NCBI GenBank assembly: GCA_035937595.1 | Contig: DASZHS010000011.1 | Location: 1 to 9,083 of the forward strand | Reading direction: 5' to 3' | DNA from: Palsa-459 sp035937595 | GTDB taxonomy: Bacteria > Actinomycetota > Acidimicrobiia > Acidimicrobiales > RAAP-2 | Length of the DNA: 9,083 nucleotides | Shown: piece after piece, positions 1 through 5,136 of the stretch | Numbering within the stretch: position 1 is the first letter of the stretch | How the letters are laid out: every line of letters starts with the position of its first letter | Position numbers and translations under genes: made by a program | Notes under the pieces: generated by a model | Seen by the model: only the letters and a program-made list of their open reading frames with translations | Told to the model about the DNA's origin: nothing | The model's database searches: none

Positions 1-884
1 ACGGTGACGGCGCCACTCGGTGCCGGCACGCCCGGCGCGGTGAGCGCCCCGGACACCTTGACGGCGACCTGTATGGGCTCGCCGACGCCCGGGCTCGGCG
101 TGTAGGTGACGATGGACACGCTGCTCGACGTCGGTGTCCTCAGCATCCCGACGTTCGACCCCGAGAAGTAGTCGAGGGCGACCGGGACGAGGACGCCGGT
201 GACGGTGCCCGTGCCGGAGTACTGCCACAGCGTCCAGCCATGCCCGCCCCAGTTGGACGCAGGGACGGTCGGCGAGCTCACGCCCCAGTTGGCAATCCAC
301 AGTGGGTTGGAGGTGAAGGCGGAGGGGTTGCCGAGCGTCGTTACCCAGAACACAGGGGACGTGTAGATGACCGGGGCGACGCCCAGCGCTGCCTTGACCG
401 TGCTGGCCCACGTCGACACTTCCCCGAGGATCGTGCTGGCGGACTGGCCGTCGGTGATCTCGAGGTCCAGGACCGGCGGGAGGTCCCCCGGCCGGAACGC
501 GTACACGCTCAGGAACTTGTCTGCCTGCACGGCGGGATCCTGGTTCGGCTGGAAGTAGTCGATCGCGCCAAACGGCAGCTTGATGCTGCTGGCGCCGCTG
601 CGATTCGCGCTGAACGTCGGGTCCACGAAGGTCCCATCGACGGCTTGGGCATACACGAAGTCCTCGCAGGTCACGTTGGACCAGGTGATGGTCCCGGCGA
701 ACTGGTTGACGTCGAACCCGTTGACGTACGGCACCGCGGGACACGAGGCCGCCGCGTGCTGCGCGGCGCGCGCCGAGGTGCCGCCCGAGAGCGCCACGAG
801 GGTGAAGACGGGCACCACGGCTGCCAGCGTCAGACGCCGCCAGCCCCTGAGCCTCGGTCCGCCCAGGGCGGACCAACCCCGCAT
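1..884 (-). CDS. Secreted GH25 lysozyme (muramidase) with Ig-like C-terminal region, partial
   Basis: The product should be exported and cleave the beta-1,4 bond between MurNAc and GlcNAc in peptidoglycan. The visible 294 residues begin with a signal peptide: Arg-rich n-region, hydrophobic stretch about 18-33, and an ARA-A site near residue 40. A GH25 domain covers about 53-250. Its landmarks are GFDVNQF (Asp58), GAIDYFQP (106-113), the acidic pair in PVLDLEITDG (Asp140, Glu142), LWIANWG and WQYSGTG, with a later Asp in ALDYFSG. Asp58, the Asp/Glu pair and the late Asp match the acidic residues lining GH25 active sites. Cys48 and Cys73 could form a disulfide. From about 255 a Ser/Thr linker leads into a sequence resembling bacterial Ig-like (Big_3_5) repeats, cut off by the window edge. 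The ATG at 884 directly precedes the signal peptide. No Shine-Dalgarno is seen. A remodelling autolysin or an antibacterial lysozyme are both possible. Confidence 0.92.
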   Translation of the reverse strand, partial: MRGWSALGGPRLRGWRRLTLAAVVPVFTLVALSGGTSARAAQHAAASCPAVPYVNGFDVNQFAGTITWSNVTCEDFVYAQAVDGTFVDPTFSANRSGASSIKLPFGAIDYFQPNQDPAVQADKFLSVYAFRPGDLPPVLDLEITDGQSASTILGEVSTWASTVKAALGVAPVIYTSPVFWVTTLGNPSAFTSNPLWIANWGVSSPTVPASNWGGHGWTLWQYSGTGTVTGVLVPVALDYFSGSNVGMLRTPTSSSVSIVTYTPSPGVGEPIQVAVKVSGALTAPGVPAPSGAVT

Positions 885-890
885 GGCGGA

Positions 891-896
891 AGTGTA
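891..896 (-). promoter_or_regulatory. Candidate -10 element of the GH25 lysozyme gene
   Basis: Reading the minus strand, TACACT (four of six matches to TATAAT) ends 6 nt before the lysozyme ATG. A start site 6-7 nt downstream of a -10 would fall on or next to the A of the ATG, giving a leaderless mRNA. This fits the absence of a Shine-Dalgarno. I see no convincing -35 hexamer at 16-18 bp. Inference from position only. Confidence 0.4.
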
Positions 897-1041
897 GGCA
901 CCGGGAACGCCCGGCGCTCGATCGGCTGCCGAGCGTGCCTCTCAGGTTCGAGTGAGCGGTAGAGCCCGGCGACTCGTCGACCGTGACGGCGGTGTCGGGC
1001 GGCGATCGGCGTCACTCCAGCCCGGCGGCGGGTGGCGCGCC

Positions 1042-1083
1042 GGTGCCGAGGGCGCCTCGGTTGGTCGGCCGGGTGCCGAGGGC
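1042..1083. repeat. 12-bp direct repeat, 30-bp period, with small palindrome
   Basis: GGTGCCGAGGGC occurs exactly at 1042-1053 and again at 1072-1083. The first copy overlaps an inverted repeat, CCGAGG (1046-1051) and CCTCGG (1055-1060), with a 3-nt spacer. Function is unknown. It could be a binding site in the divergent promoter region or chance in GC-rich DNA. Confidence 0.45.
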
Positions 1084-1174
1084 CGAGGACCTCCTCTCCG
1101 AGCGGCGGATCGAGCCCGGACGGCATGACGCCCCGACTCGGGCGCCTTCGGGGTCACTTCGCTCGGTTCGTGCA

Positions 1175-1204
1175 CCTGAAGCAACCTCGGGTCCTTCAGG
1201 ACCC
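1175..1204 (+). promoter_or_regulatory. Overlapping, mutually exclusive inverted repeats upstream of the ankyrin gene
   Basis: Two 7-bp perfect inverted repeats share bases. CCTGAAG (1175-1181) can pair with CTTCAGG (1194-1200). GGGTCCT (1189-1195) can pair with AGGACCC (1198-1204). Because CTTCAGG takes part in both, only one hairpin can form at a time. The element ends 51 nt before the ankyrin ATG. Neither hairpin has a U-tract. It may be a protein-binding palindrome, a leader switch or a hairpin acting on upstream transcription. Confidence 0.4.
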
Positions 1205-1255
1205 TCGGTCCATTCCCGCTGCCAAGACGGCCCACGTCCTGGGATCATCGCCATC

Positions 1256-2002
1256 ATGAGTGACGACACCACGACCGGCCCCATTCCGGGGGATGCGCCG
1301 ACAGCGGTGGCGCTGCGTGCCGCCGTGCACGGCGGTGATCTCGACCTGATCAGGCGTCTCGTCGCGGACAACCCGGATCTCGCAAGGACGAGGTTCGTCG
1401 CCCGGGGCGGTAGCGGCACCGCACTTCACTTCGTCACGGATTGGCCCGGCTACTTCCCCAACGGACCGGCCATCGTGCACCTGCTGATCGACGCGGGTGC
1501 TGATCCCGACGCCACCACCACCGGTGCAGGACCGCCCGAGACGCCGCTGCACTACGCCGCGAGCAGCGACGACGTCGATGTCGCCGTCGCCCTCATTGAC
1601 CGGGGCGCGGACCTCGAAGCACCTGACGGCTCCATCGGCACCCCCCTGGACAATGCCATCGGCTATTCGTGCTGGCACGTCGCTCGCCTCCTGGCGACAC
1701 GGGGGGCCCGCATCGAGAAGGTCTGGCACGCCGCTGCGCTCGGCGTGCTGGACACCTTGGAGACTCTCTTGGTGCCCGGGGTCGACCGGGACGAGATCTC
1801 AAAGGGCTTCTGGCACGCCTGCGGAGCTGGGCAACGCCGCGCCGCAGAGCGCCTGCTGCAAGCGGGAGCCGATCTCGCCTGGGTTCCCGATTACGCGGAC
1901 GGCACCGCGATGGATGCCGCTTCTGGTCTCGGGACTCGACAAGAGAATGTGATCAAGTGGTTGCGGTCCATTGGCGCACGCTCCGCCCAGGCTGGGGCGT
2001 AA
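1256..2002 (+). CDS. Ankyrin-repeat protein
   Basis: The 248-residue cytoplasmic protein has no signal peptide or membrane segment and is built from degenerate ankyrin repeats. About 15-45 contains ALRAAVHGGDLDLIRRLVAD. About 55-84 contains GTALHFV then IVHLLIDAGADPDA. About 95-121 contains ETPLHYAASSDDVDVAVALI followed by RGADLEA. About 127-153 contains GTPLDNAIGY then ARLLATRGARI, and about 187-207 contains ACGAGQRRAAERLLQAGADL. Such repeats bind proteins, and no catalytic domain is visible, so the partner and role are unknown. I chose the ATG at 1256 because the frame upstream is low-complexity and repeat homology begins just after it. GGGA about 11 nt before it is a weak ribosome binding site. 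The next gene starts 17 nt downstream with a strong site, which suggests an operon. Similar stand-alone ankyrin proteins are common in Actinobacteria and often lie near stress or toxin genes. Confidence 0.85.
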   Translation: MSDDTTTGPIPGDAPTAVALRAAVHGGDLDLIRRLVADNPDLARTRFVARGGSGTALHFVTDWPGYFPNGPAIVHLLIDAGADPDATTTGAGPPETPLHYAASSDDVDVAVALIDRGADLEAPDGSIGTPLDNAIGYSCWHVARLLATRGARIEKVWHAAALGVLDTLETLLVPGVDRDEISKGFWHACGAGQRRAAERLLQAGADLAWVPDYADGTAMDAASGLGTRQENVIKWLRSIGARSAQAGA

Positions 2003-2019
2003 GCAAAGGAGACGGAAGA

Positions 2020-2325
2020 TTGCCGGCAACCCTCAGGCTGACGCACAAGGCGATCGGAGCGGAGGTCCGTCGTGGCACGTTCGAGGTCGTGGTCGACGGT
2101 GAGCGTGTCGGGTCGCTCGAGATGAACGAGACCATCGAGACGGCAATCGAGGCAGGGCGTCACACCCTGCAAGTCCGCAACGGCCGAAACTCGAGCCGCA
2201 CTCTGACGTTCGACGCCGCCGAAGGCCAGGTCGTCGCCTTCAGATGCTCAGGGAAGAGGTTCCTGCCGATCTTTCTCGTGTCGTTCGTTGTGCCACGCCT
2301 GGCGCTCTCGCTCCGCCCCGAATAG
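2020..2325 (+). CDS. Small hypothetical protein with C-terminal membrane segment
   Basis: The 101-residue product starts at TTG (2020), 7 nt after AAAGGAGA (2005-2012), a near-perfect Shine-Dalgarno that decides the start; no ATG or GTG fits. Residues 1-75 alternate in a way that suggests a small beta-sandwich, including FEVVVDGERVGSLE (21-34), IEAGRHTLQVRNGR (43-56) and TLTFDAAEGQVVAFRC (61-76). This resembles PEGA-like or carbohydrate-binding-like folds that carry a short repeated strand-turn unit. Residues 81-98 are hydrophobic (FLPIFLVSFVVP), so a C-terminal membrane anchor is likely, with the basic GKR just before it. There is no signal peptide. It lies 17 nt behind the ankyrin gene and is probably co-transcribed. 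I do not recognise a named family. Coding status is supported by the ribosome binding site and the coherent fold pattern. Confidence 0.75.
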   Translation: MPATLRLTHKAIGAEVRRGTFEVVVDGERVGSLEMNETIETAIEAGRHTLQVRNGRNSSRTLTFDAAEGQVVAFRCSGKRFLPIFLVSFVVPRLALSLRPE

Positions 2326-2369
2326 CAGGGGACTCGGCAGTCGAAAGGTGGAGGCGGTTGGAGGGGCGC

Positions 2370-2404
2370 TGGTGTCGGAGGACGGACCTCACCGAATCTC
2401 CGAC
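2370..2404 (-). repeat. tRNA-Leu-like acceptor-stem relic (possible attachment-site remnant)
   Basis: On the minus strand the sequence reads GTCGGAG, 17 nt, CTCCGAC, then ACCA. The two arms are identical to the acceptor stem of the tRNA-Leu at 3115-3198 and lie in the same orientation. The terminal A plus CCA matches a tRNA discriminator and tail. The 10 bases GTGTCGGAGG (2372-2381, plus strand) recur exactly at 3114-3123, and similarity continues weakly into the T arm. It could be a decayed duplicate of the tRNA end left by integration, or simply a hairpin terminator for the upstream gene pair whose arms match by chance. Confidence 0.4.
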
Positions 2405-2452
2405 TGGCGGCTCCAGCCTCTGACTGGCTGCGCGAACCGGGGCACCCACCGG

Positions 2453-2482
2453 GTGACTCCTCGACCACATCGGGTGTATGAT
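2453..2482 (+). promoter_or_regulatory. Candidate sigma70-type promoter of vapBC
   Basis: GTGACT (2453-2458) resembles TTGACA. It is followed after 18 bp by TATGAT (2477-2482), five of six matches to TATAAT. The -10 ends 6 nt before the vapB ATG, so transcription should start at or beside the first base of the start codon. No Shine-Dalgarno precedes vapB. Confidence 0.6.
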
Positions 2483-2503
2483 TGGTGTATGGGACGCACC
2501 AAT
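2481..2503 (+). promoter_or_regulatory. Inverted repeat over the vapB start, candidate VapBC operator
   Basis: ATTGGTG (2481-2487) and CACCAAT (2497-2503) form a perfect 7-bp inverted repeat with a 9-nt spacer. It covers the end of the -10, the presumed start site and the ATG. GGTGTATG is also directly repeated at 2473-2480 and 2484-2491, 11 bp apart, about one helical turn. VapB-VapC complexes generally repress their own promoter through such palindromes; binding here is inferred. Confidence 0.45.
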
Positions 2504-2692
2504 GTGGACATTGACGAACAAGCCTGTCGTGCGGTTATGGCTCGATATCACTTCTCGACGAAGCGGGAGGCGGTCAACTTCGCGCTTCGGCTGCTTGCAA
2601 GTGAACCGCTGACCGTCGAGGGGGCCAGGGCGTTGCGAGGATCGGGCTGGGAAGGCGATCTCGAGGAACTGCGGGCGAGTCGGAGTTCGTGA
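2489..2692 (+). CDS. vapB: VapB-family antitoxin
   Basis: The 67-residue protein is the antitoxin that neutralises VapC and represses the operon. The N-terminus GRTNVDIDEQACRAVMARY followed by STKREAVNFALRLLA is the ribbon-helix-helix pattern of the VapB family: a DNA-binding strand, then two helices with the TKREAV signature. The C-terminal tail, residues about 46-66, contains ALRGSGWEGDLEELR, the acidic and Trp-containing segment that in this subfamily threads through the toxin active site. The ATG at 2489 is fixed by the start of the strand and has no Shine-Dalgarno, consistent with leaderless translation from the promoter just upstream. Its TGA overlaps the vapC GTG by 4 bp (GTGA), which couples synthesis of toxin to antitoxin. 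Confidence 0.93.
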   Translation: MGRTNVDIDEQACRAVMARYHFSTKREAVNFALRLLASEPLTVEGARALRGSGWEGDLEELRASRSS

Positions 2693-3081
2693 TCCTGATC
2701 GACTCGTCAGCATGGATCGAGTTCCTGCGCGACACAGGGAGCCCGGCGTGCCTTTACGTGGACGCGCTCCTCGGCGCAGAGTTCGCCACATGCGAACCGG
2801 TCTGGATGGAGATTCTTGCCGGAGCTCGGGACGAGCGACACCTGAGTGAACTGCGCCGGCTGCTTGCTGGCGCGACGCTGTTAGCCACGACGTCGATCGA
2901 CTACGAAGAGGCTGCCGCCCTCTACCGAATCTGTCGCCGCGACGGTGAGACACCGAGGAAGCTAGTTGATTGTCTCATCGCGGCAATTGCCATTCGGGCT
3001 GACGTCGCTGTGCTACACCTCGACGCCGACTTCGACGTGCTCTCTCGCCATACGTCGCTCAAGATCGATGACGGCAGCTGA
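2689..3081 (+). CDS. vapC: VapC-family PIN-domain ribonuclease toxin
   Basis: The 130-residue single-domain PIN protein is predicted to be a Mg2+-dependent endoribonuclease that arrests translation when free of VapB; many VapCs cut tRNAs or rRNA. The acidic active site is complete: Asp5 in ILIDSSAWIEFL, Glu41 in EPVWMEILAGARDE, Asp94 in KLVDCLIAAIAI, and Asp112/Asp114 in LHLDADFDVL. Length is normal for the family and the frame is intact, so the toxin is probably active. The GTG at 2689 overlaps the vapB stop, with GGAG a few nt upstream inside vapB. Codon 65 is TTA (2881-2883), rare in high-GC actinobacteria, and codon use is less GC-biased than in the glycolytic genes, suggesting horizontal origin. 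The gene converges on tRNA-Leu. The RNA target cannot be read from the sequence. Confidence 0.94.
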   Translation: MILIDSSAWIEFLRDTGSPACLYVDALLGAEFATCEPVWMEILAGARDERHLSELRRLLAGATLLATTSIDYEEAAALYRICRRDGETPRKLVDCLIAAIAIRADVAVLHLDADFDVLSRHTSLKIDDGS

Positions 3082-3100
3082 CGCCATTTGGACGCTGCCG
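3072..3100. terminator. Candidate hairpin between convergent vapC and tRNA-Leu
   Basis: CGGCAGC (3072-3078) and GCTGCCG (3094-3100) form a perfect 7-bp inverted repeat with a 15-nt loop, placed at the vapC stop and 15 nt beyond the 3' end of the tRNA. It could serve both directions. No clear U-run follows on either strand, so intrinsic termination is uncertain. Confidence 0.4.
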
Positions 3101-3114
3101 CACCGTCTGGCCAG

Positions 3115-3198
3115 TGTCGGAGGCGGGACTTGAACCCGCACGCCCCAGAGGGCACCAGCCCCTCAAGCTGGCGCGTCTGCCTATTCCGCCACTCCGAC
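3115..3198 (-). tRNA. tRNA-Leu (anticodon GAG)
   Basis: The 84-nt gene decodes CUC and CUU. The acceptor stem pairs GTCGGAG (3198-3192) with CTCCGAC (3122-3116), followed by discriminator A at 3115. CCA is not encoded, since CTG follows. The anticodon stem CCAGC/GCTGG encloses TTGAGGG with GAG at 3164-3162. A long variable arm (GCCC, 4-nt loop, GGGC), as in class II leucine tRNAs, and a T arm with loop TTCAAGT at 3134-3128 complete the cloverleaf. It lies 35 nt downstream of the solute-binding protein gene on the same strand. A weak TAACCT (3214-3209) could be its own -10, but processing from the operon transcript is equally possible. Confidence 0.96.
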
Positions 3199-3233
3199 GC
3201 GGTCCGGCAGGTTACCGCACGTCGGTTGCGCCC

Positions 3234-4898
3234 CTAGGCCCTGGTCGAGCTCGGGAGCAGCGAGGGCAGCTGCCCGACGAAGCCGCCGAGCGAGTCGCAG
3301 ACGAGGACACCGGCGATGGCGGGCGACCAGGCGACGAACACGGACGGTGAGTACAGCGGCAGGCTGACCATGAGGTCCCAGAGCCGCGCGTCCATCGCGT
3401 TCCACGTCGTCGCGGCGACGACCGGGTTGAGCATGCCGGCACCGAGCGCCGCCTCCGTCGCCACGACGGGATCGTCGACGCCCGACCACAGCAGGCCGTG
3501 CGGCTCGGGCGCCGTGGGCGTGAGCCAGCTCGCCGCGGCGTGCGACAGGAAGGCGTCGCCCGTACGGCGCACGACGCCCATCGTGCAGGTGCCCGCGCGG
3601 AGGGCGTGCACGACCGCGCCGCTCGTCGCCGCCGTCTGCTCGTGCACCTGGACGCCCTGCCGTCTGAGCTGGGTGGCCACGACCCTCGCGGCGAGCGCCA
3701 TGGACGGCACGCCGGACGGCACGTCGAGGCACACGGACAGCGGCTGGCCGCCCGCGGCGCGCCAGGCGCCGCCAACCAGCCGGTAGCCGTGGGCGCGCAG
3801 CGCCGCGCCGGCCGCCGCGGGGTCCGCGACGTCGCCGTAGGCGGCGGCGCCACTGGCGGCGACGACGGGCTGGACCGGCGTGGCCGGGCTGCTCACCGGC
3901 CCCCCGGTCGTGCCCGGGTAGAGCACCATGCCCTGGCCGTAGAGGTGCGAGGCCGCCGGCGCCGCCGTGTCGTCGATCGGCGCAGCGACCCGCGCGACGA
4001 GCGCGGAGCGGTCGACCAGGTGCGCGAGCGCGCTGCGGATCGGTCGGCTGAGGGCCCGCGGTCCGGCGAGGGCGAAGTCGAGGCCGACCACGGTCGTGTC
4101 GTGCTGCATCCGCGAGGCGTAGCCGCCGACCGAGGCGATCGCCTGGAGCTGGGCGAGGCTCGGCGAGGGCAGGTACGTCGCGCGGGGGTGGCCGAGGACC
4201 GGCGGCGCCGCGGGGTCCGTCGTCACGACGACGTGCGCGTAGGCCGGGGCGGTGCCGGGCCAGTCCTGGTTCGCGCCCAGGACGATCTCGGTGTGGGTCG
4301 CCGAGATGAGCGCGTAGGGGCCGACGGACGGGTCGGCCGCCGCGCTCGGGAGCGCGCACGCCGCGCGCGCCGTCGCCGCCGGCACCAGCAGGTTGAAGAG
4401 CGACTCCCAGTCCGCATAGGGCTTCGCGAACGTGACCACGACCCCGGTGCGGGTGCTCGTCGGGCGGACCGAGGCCACGTCGCGGTAGCCGAGGTCCGCG
4501 AGGACGCGGTCGGCGCGCCGCTCGCGCCACGTACGCACGAGGTCCGAGGGGCGCAGCGGGGTCCCGTCCGGCCAGGCGGCCCCCGCCGCGATCGTGTAGT
4601 CGACCGTCTGGGGGCTCTGGCTCACGATCTCGGCCTGCGAGATGACGAAGGTGTCCCCCACGGGCGAGTCGAGGGGCCCCGGGGTGAAGGCCGACGGCAG
4701 GACGAGCGAGAGCACCGCGTCGGTCGACGGCGTCGTGGCCGGCGAGCCCGGGTTGCACCCCGCGAACGGCCCGGGGATGGAGACCTCGAGGGTCGGGACG
4801 GCGGGGCGCGGCGGCGCCGCCTGGGCTGCCGCGACGACGATGGGGGCGCTGAGGGCCGCGGCGATCAGCGCCGCGGCGAGCCGTCTGCCCACCCGCAC
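3234..4898 (-). CDS. Secreted family-5 extracellular solute-binding protein (peptide-binding-like)
   Basis: The 554-residue protein resembles the periplasmic or extracellular receptors of peptide/nickel ABC importers (SBP_bac_5 family) and has a normal length for them. A signal peptide (basic MRVGRR, hydrophobic about 7-24, AQA-A near residue 27) directs export. There is no lipobox Cys at the cleavage site, unlike most Gram-positive binding proteins. Family landmarks are VDYTIAAGAAWPDGTPLRPSDL (99-120, the usual 'W-DG-P-t-DV' region), GPYAL, a conserved middle region about 285-310 (RPIRSALAHLVDRSALV), and YGDVADPAAAGAALRAHGYR. Start is GTG at 4898, four nt after the secG stop; a GTG two codons later is an alternative. 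No permease or ATPase genes are in the window, so transport is unproven. Mycobacterial LpqW shares this fold but acts in cell-wall glycolipid control, so a non-transport role is possible. Confidence 0.8.
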   Translation of the reverse strand: MRVGRRLAAALIAAALSAPIVVAAAQAAPPRPAVPTLEVSIPGPFAGCNPGSPATTPSTDAVLSLVLPSAFTPGPLDSPVGDTFVISQAEIVSQSPQTVDYTIAAGAAWPDGTPLRPSDLVRTWRERRADRVLADLGYRDVASVRPTSTRTGVVVTFAKPYADWESLFNLLVPAATARAACALPSAAADPSVGPYALISATHTEIVLGANQDWPGTAPAYAHVVVTTDPAAPPVLGHPRATYLPSPSLAQLQAIASVGGYASRMQHDTTVVGLDFALAGPRALSRPIRSALAHLVDRSALVARVAAPIDDTAAPAASHLYGQGMVLYPGTTGGPVSSPATPVQPVVAASGAAAYGDVADPAAAGAALRAHGYRLVGGAWRAAGGQPLSVCLDVPSGVPSMALAARVVATQLRRQGVQVHEQTAATSGAVVHALRAGTCTMGVVRRTGDAFLSHAAASWLTPTAPEPHGLLWSGVDDPVVATEAALGAGMLNPVVAATTWNAMDARLWDLMVSLPLYSPSVFVAWSPAIAGVLVCDSLGGFVGQLPSLLPSSTRA

Positions 4899-4902
4899 GG
4901 GG

Positions 4903-5133
4903 TCACTGCAGCAACAGGCCGAGCGTCAGCGTCGCGAACGCGAAGATCAGCGCGAGCACGACGGTGATGCGGTCGAGGTTGCGCTCGACCACGGTCGACC
5001 CCTGCGCCGCGGCGCCCATGGACCCGCCGAACATGTCCGACAGCCCGCCGCCCTTGCCGGAGTGCATGAGGATGAGCAGGATCAGCCCGAGCGCCGAGAC
5101 GGCCTCGATGGCGACGAACAGCGCGGTGAACAC
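4903..5133 (-). CDS. secG: Protein translocase subunit SecG
   Basis: The 76-residue membrane protein is the SecG subunit of the SecYEG export channel, which assists SecA-driven protein export. It has two hydrophobic helices (about 3-23 and 54-75) joined by the conserved cytoplasmic loop HSGKGGGLSDMFGG (24-37), then GAAAQGSTVVERNLDRIT, the diagnostic SecG pattern. Length is normal for actinobacterial SecG. The GTG start at 5133 lies 6 nt after GGAGGT, whose last bases overlap the tpiA stop codon, so tpiA and secG are translationally coupled. Placement directly after the glycolytic genes is the usual actinobacterial and firmicute arrangement. Confidence 0.96.
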   Translation of the reverse strand: MFTALFVAIEAVSALGLILLILMHSGKGGGLSDMFGGSMGAAAQGSTVVERNLDRITVVLALIFAFATLTLGLLLQ

Positions 5134-5136
5134 GAC

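Larger units (their letters stand above)
897..1255. other. Divergent intergenic region, no supported gene
   Basis: This stretch separates the lysozyme gene (leftward) from the ankyrin gene (rightward). Open frames cross it on both strands, but none has a family-like product, a ribosome binding site or a conserved motif. They are mostly Arg/Pro/Gly-rich, as expected of noncoding high-GC DNA. It contains a 12-bp direct repeat (1042-1083) and overlapping inverted repeats (1175-1204), listed separately. Confidence 0.6.

Noticed and set aside
240..962. 240-codon plus-strand frame
   Set aside because: It is antisense to the GH25 lysozyme, whose catalytic motifs and signal peptide are clear.
983..1255. 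N-terminal extension of the ankyrin protein by 91 codons
   Set aside because: The extension is Arg/Pro/Ser-rich, crosses the palindromes at 1175-1204 and has no homology-like segment; repeats begin after the ATG at 1256.
3114..3350. Open frame on the plus strand beginning MSEAGLEPARPRGHQ
   Set aside because: Its first part is the antisense of tRNA-Leu, a known source of false 'SEAGLEPARP' proteins, and the rest opposes the solute-binding protein gene.
3181..4758. 525-codon minus-strand frame overlapping the solute-binding protein gene
   Set aside because: It is an alternative frame of the real gene with no family features; the frame ending at 3234 carries the signal peptide and family motifs.
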